DNA from: Thermoleophilia bacterium
GTDB lineage: Bacteria > Actinomycetota > Thermoleophilia > Gaiellales > Gaiellaceae
Assembly: GCA_016844515.1 (NCBI GenBank)
Contig: JAERMP010000154.1
Span: 1 to 5,664, forward strand
Direction: 5' to 3'
DNA: 5,664 bases
Part shown: positions 5,423-5,664 of the stretch, in pieces
How the letters are laid out: every line of letters starts with the position of its first letter
Position numbering within the stretch: position 1 is the first letter of the stretch
Made by a program: the position numbers and the translations under genes
The notes under the pieces: model-generated
Seen by the model: only the letters and a program-made list of their open reading frames with translations
Told to the model about the DNA's origin: nothing
Database searches by the model: none

Positions 5423-5664
5423 GCCGGCGCGAGAAGCGCCCGCTGCTCGGCGGCAGGCGTGAGCGCGAAGCGCAGGAGCCAGGGCGCGTGTTCGGCGCGA
5501 TCGGTGGCGGCGTAGAAGCTCGCCCGCTCGAAGTAGTCGGCTGCGTACACGCGGAGCTCGACCACTAGGTCGTCGATCGCCCGGTCGCGATTCGCGCCGA
5601 ATCCGAGCACGCCGAGCCGCGGCAGAGCCGCTGTGACCTCTCCCTCGTCCTCGGCAACCTCGAG
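5419..5664 (-). CDS. HicB-like antitoxin candidate (5' end outside window)
   Basis: The frame is open from the right edge to TGA 5421-5419 and gives 81 residues. It reads LEVAEDEGEVTAALPRLGVL first, then GFGANRDRAIDDLVVELRVY and a C-terminal helical part ending LAPA. The order acidic/glycine turn, V-A-LP-LGV strand, G-...-D-AI-DL helix is that of the HicB partial RNase H-like fold. Upstream residues, including the start, are outside the window. GTG 5610 could serve as an internal start but would cut the fold. The 4-base overlap with the HicA-like gene supports a two-gene unit with antitoxin first, as in other hicBA-ordered pairs. The assignment rests on pattern and context. Confidence 0.65.
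   Translation of the reverse strand, partial: LEVAEDEGEVTAALPRLGVLGFGANRDRAIDDLVVELRVYAADYFERASFYAATDRAEHAPWLLRFALTPAAEQRALLAPA

Noticed and set aside
1..5664. CRISPR array, tRNA or rRNA gene
   Set aside because: I saw no regularly spaced short repeats, no tRNA-like cloverleaf and no rRNA sequence. The Cas4-like domain is part of the TM0106 fusion and does not indicate a CRISPR locus.

Overview
This is a GC-rich bacterial window dense with genes. Codons strongly favour G or C in the third position. Two start regions lack a Shine-Dalgarno sequence and have a -10-like box a few bases upstream. This would fit a high-GC actinobacterium or myxobacterium-like soil organism, but I cannot assign a taxon from the sequence alone.

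Layout. (1) Positions 2955 to 1, minus strand: a long open frame of 985 codons that runs off the left edge. It encodes a TM0106-type protein: RecB/Cas4-like nuclease with a Cys cluster, then a DnaQ/RNase H-like exonuclease, then an SF1 helicase. (2) About 3017-3635, plus strand: a two-gene module, a small toxin-like gene broken by a 5-bp tandem duplication followed by an intact DUF2283 gene in ATGA overlap. (3) 3746-4979, plus strand: an AT-rich palindromic operator-like site, then an AAA ATPase of the AAA_14/DUF4143 type. (4) 5664-5162, minus strand: a HicB-like gene (5' part outside the window) and a HicA-like gene, overlapping by GTGA.

The most unusual structure is a set of three same-orientation copies of the 5' end of the TM0106 gene plus its upstream region. 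R1 is the live copy, R2 (about 3657-3735) is strongly degraded, and R3 (5008-5177) is about 87% identical to R1 with no gaps. The three copies separate the three small modules, so the locus reads: intact TM0106 gene, R1, DUF4258-like/DUF2283 module, R2, ATPase, R3, HicA/HicB-like module. Differences between R1 and R3 inside the reading frame are mostly synonymous, so R3 looks like the stump of a separately evolved functional TM0106 gene and not a recent copy of the local one. I infer that toxin-antitoxin-like cassettes have been added stepwise immediately upstream of this nuclease-helicase gene, each event leaving a stump.

The gene content (nuclease-helicase, toxin-like genes, DUF4143 ATPase) resembles an accessory or defence-type neighbourhood. 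No transposase, integrase, tRNA or CRISPR array is visible.
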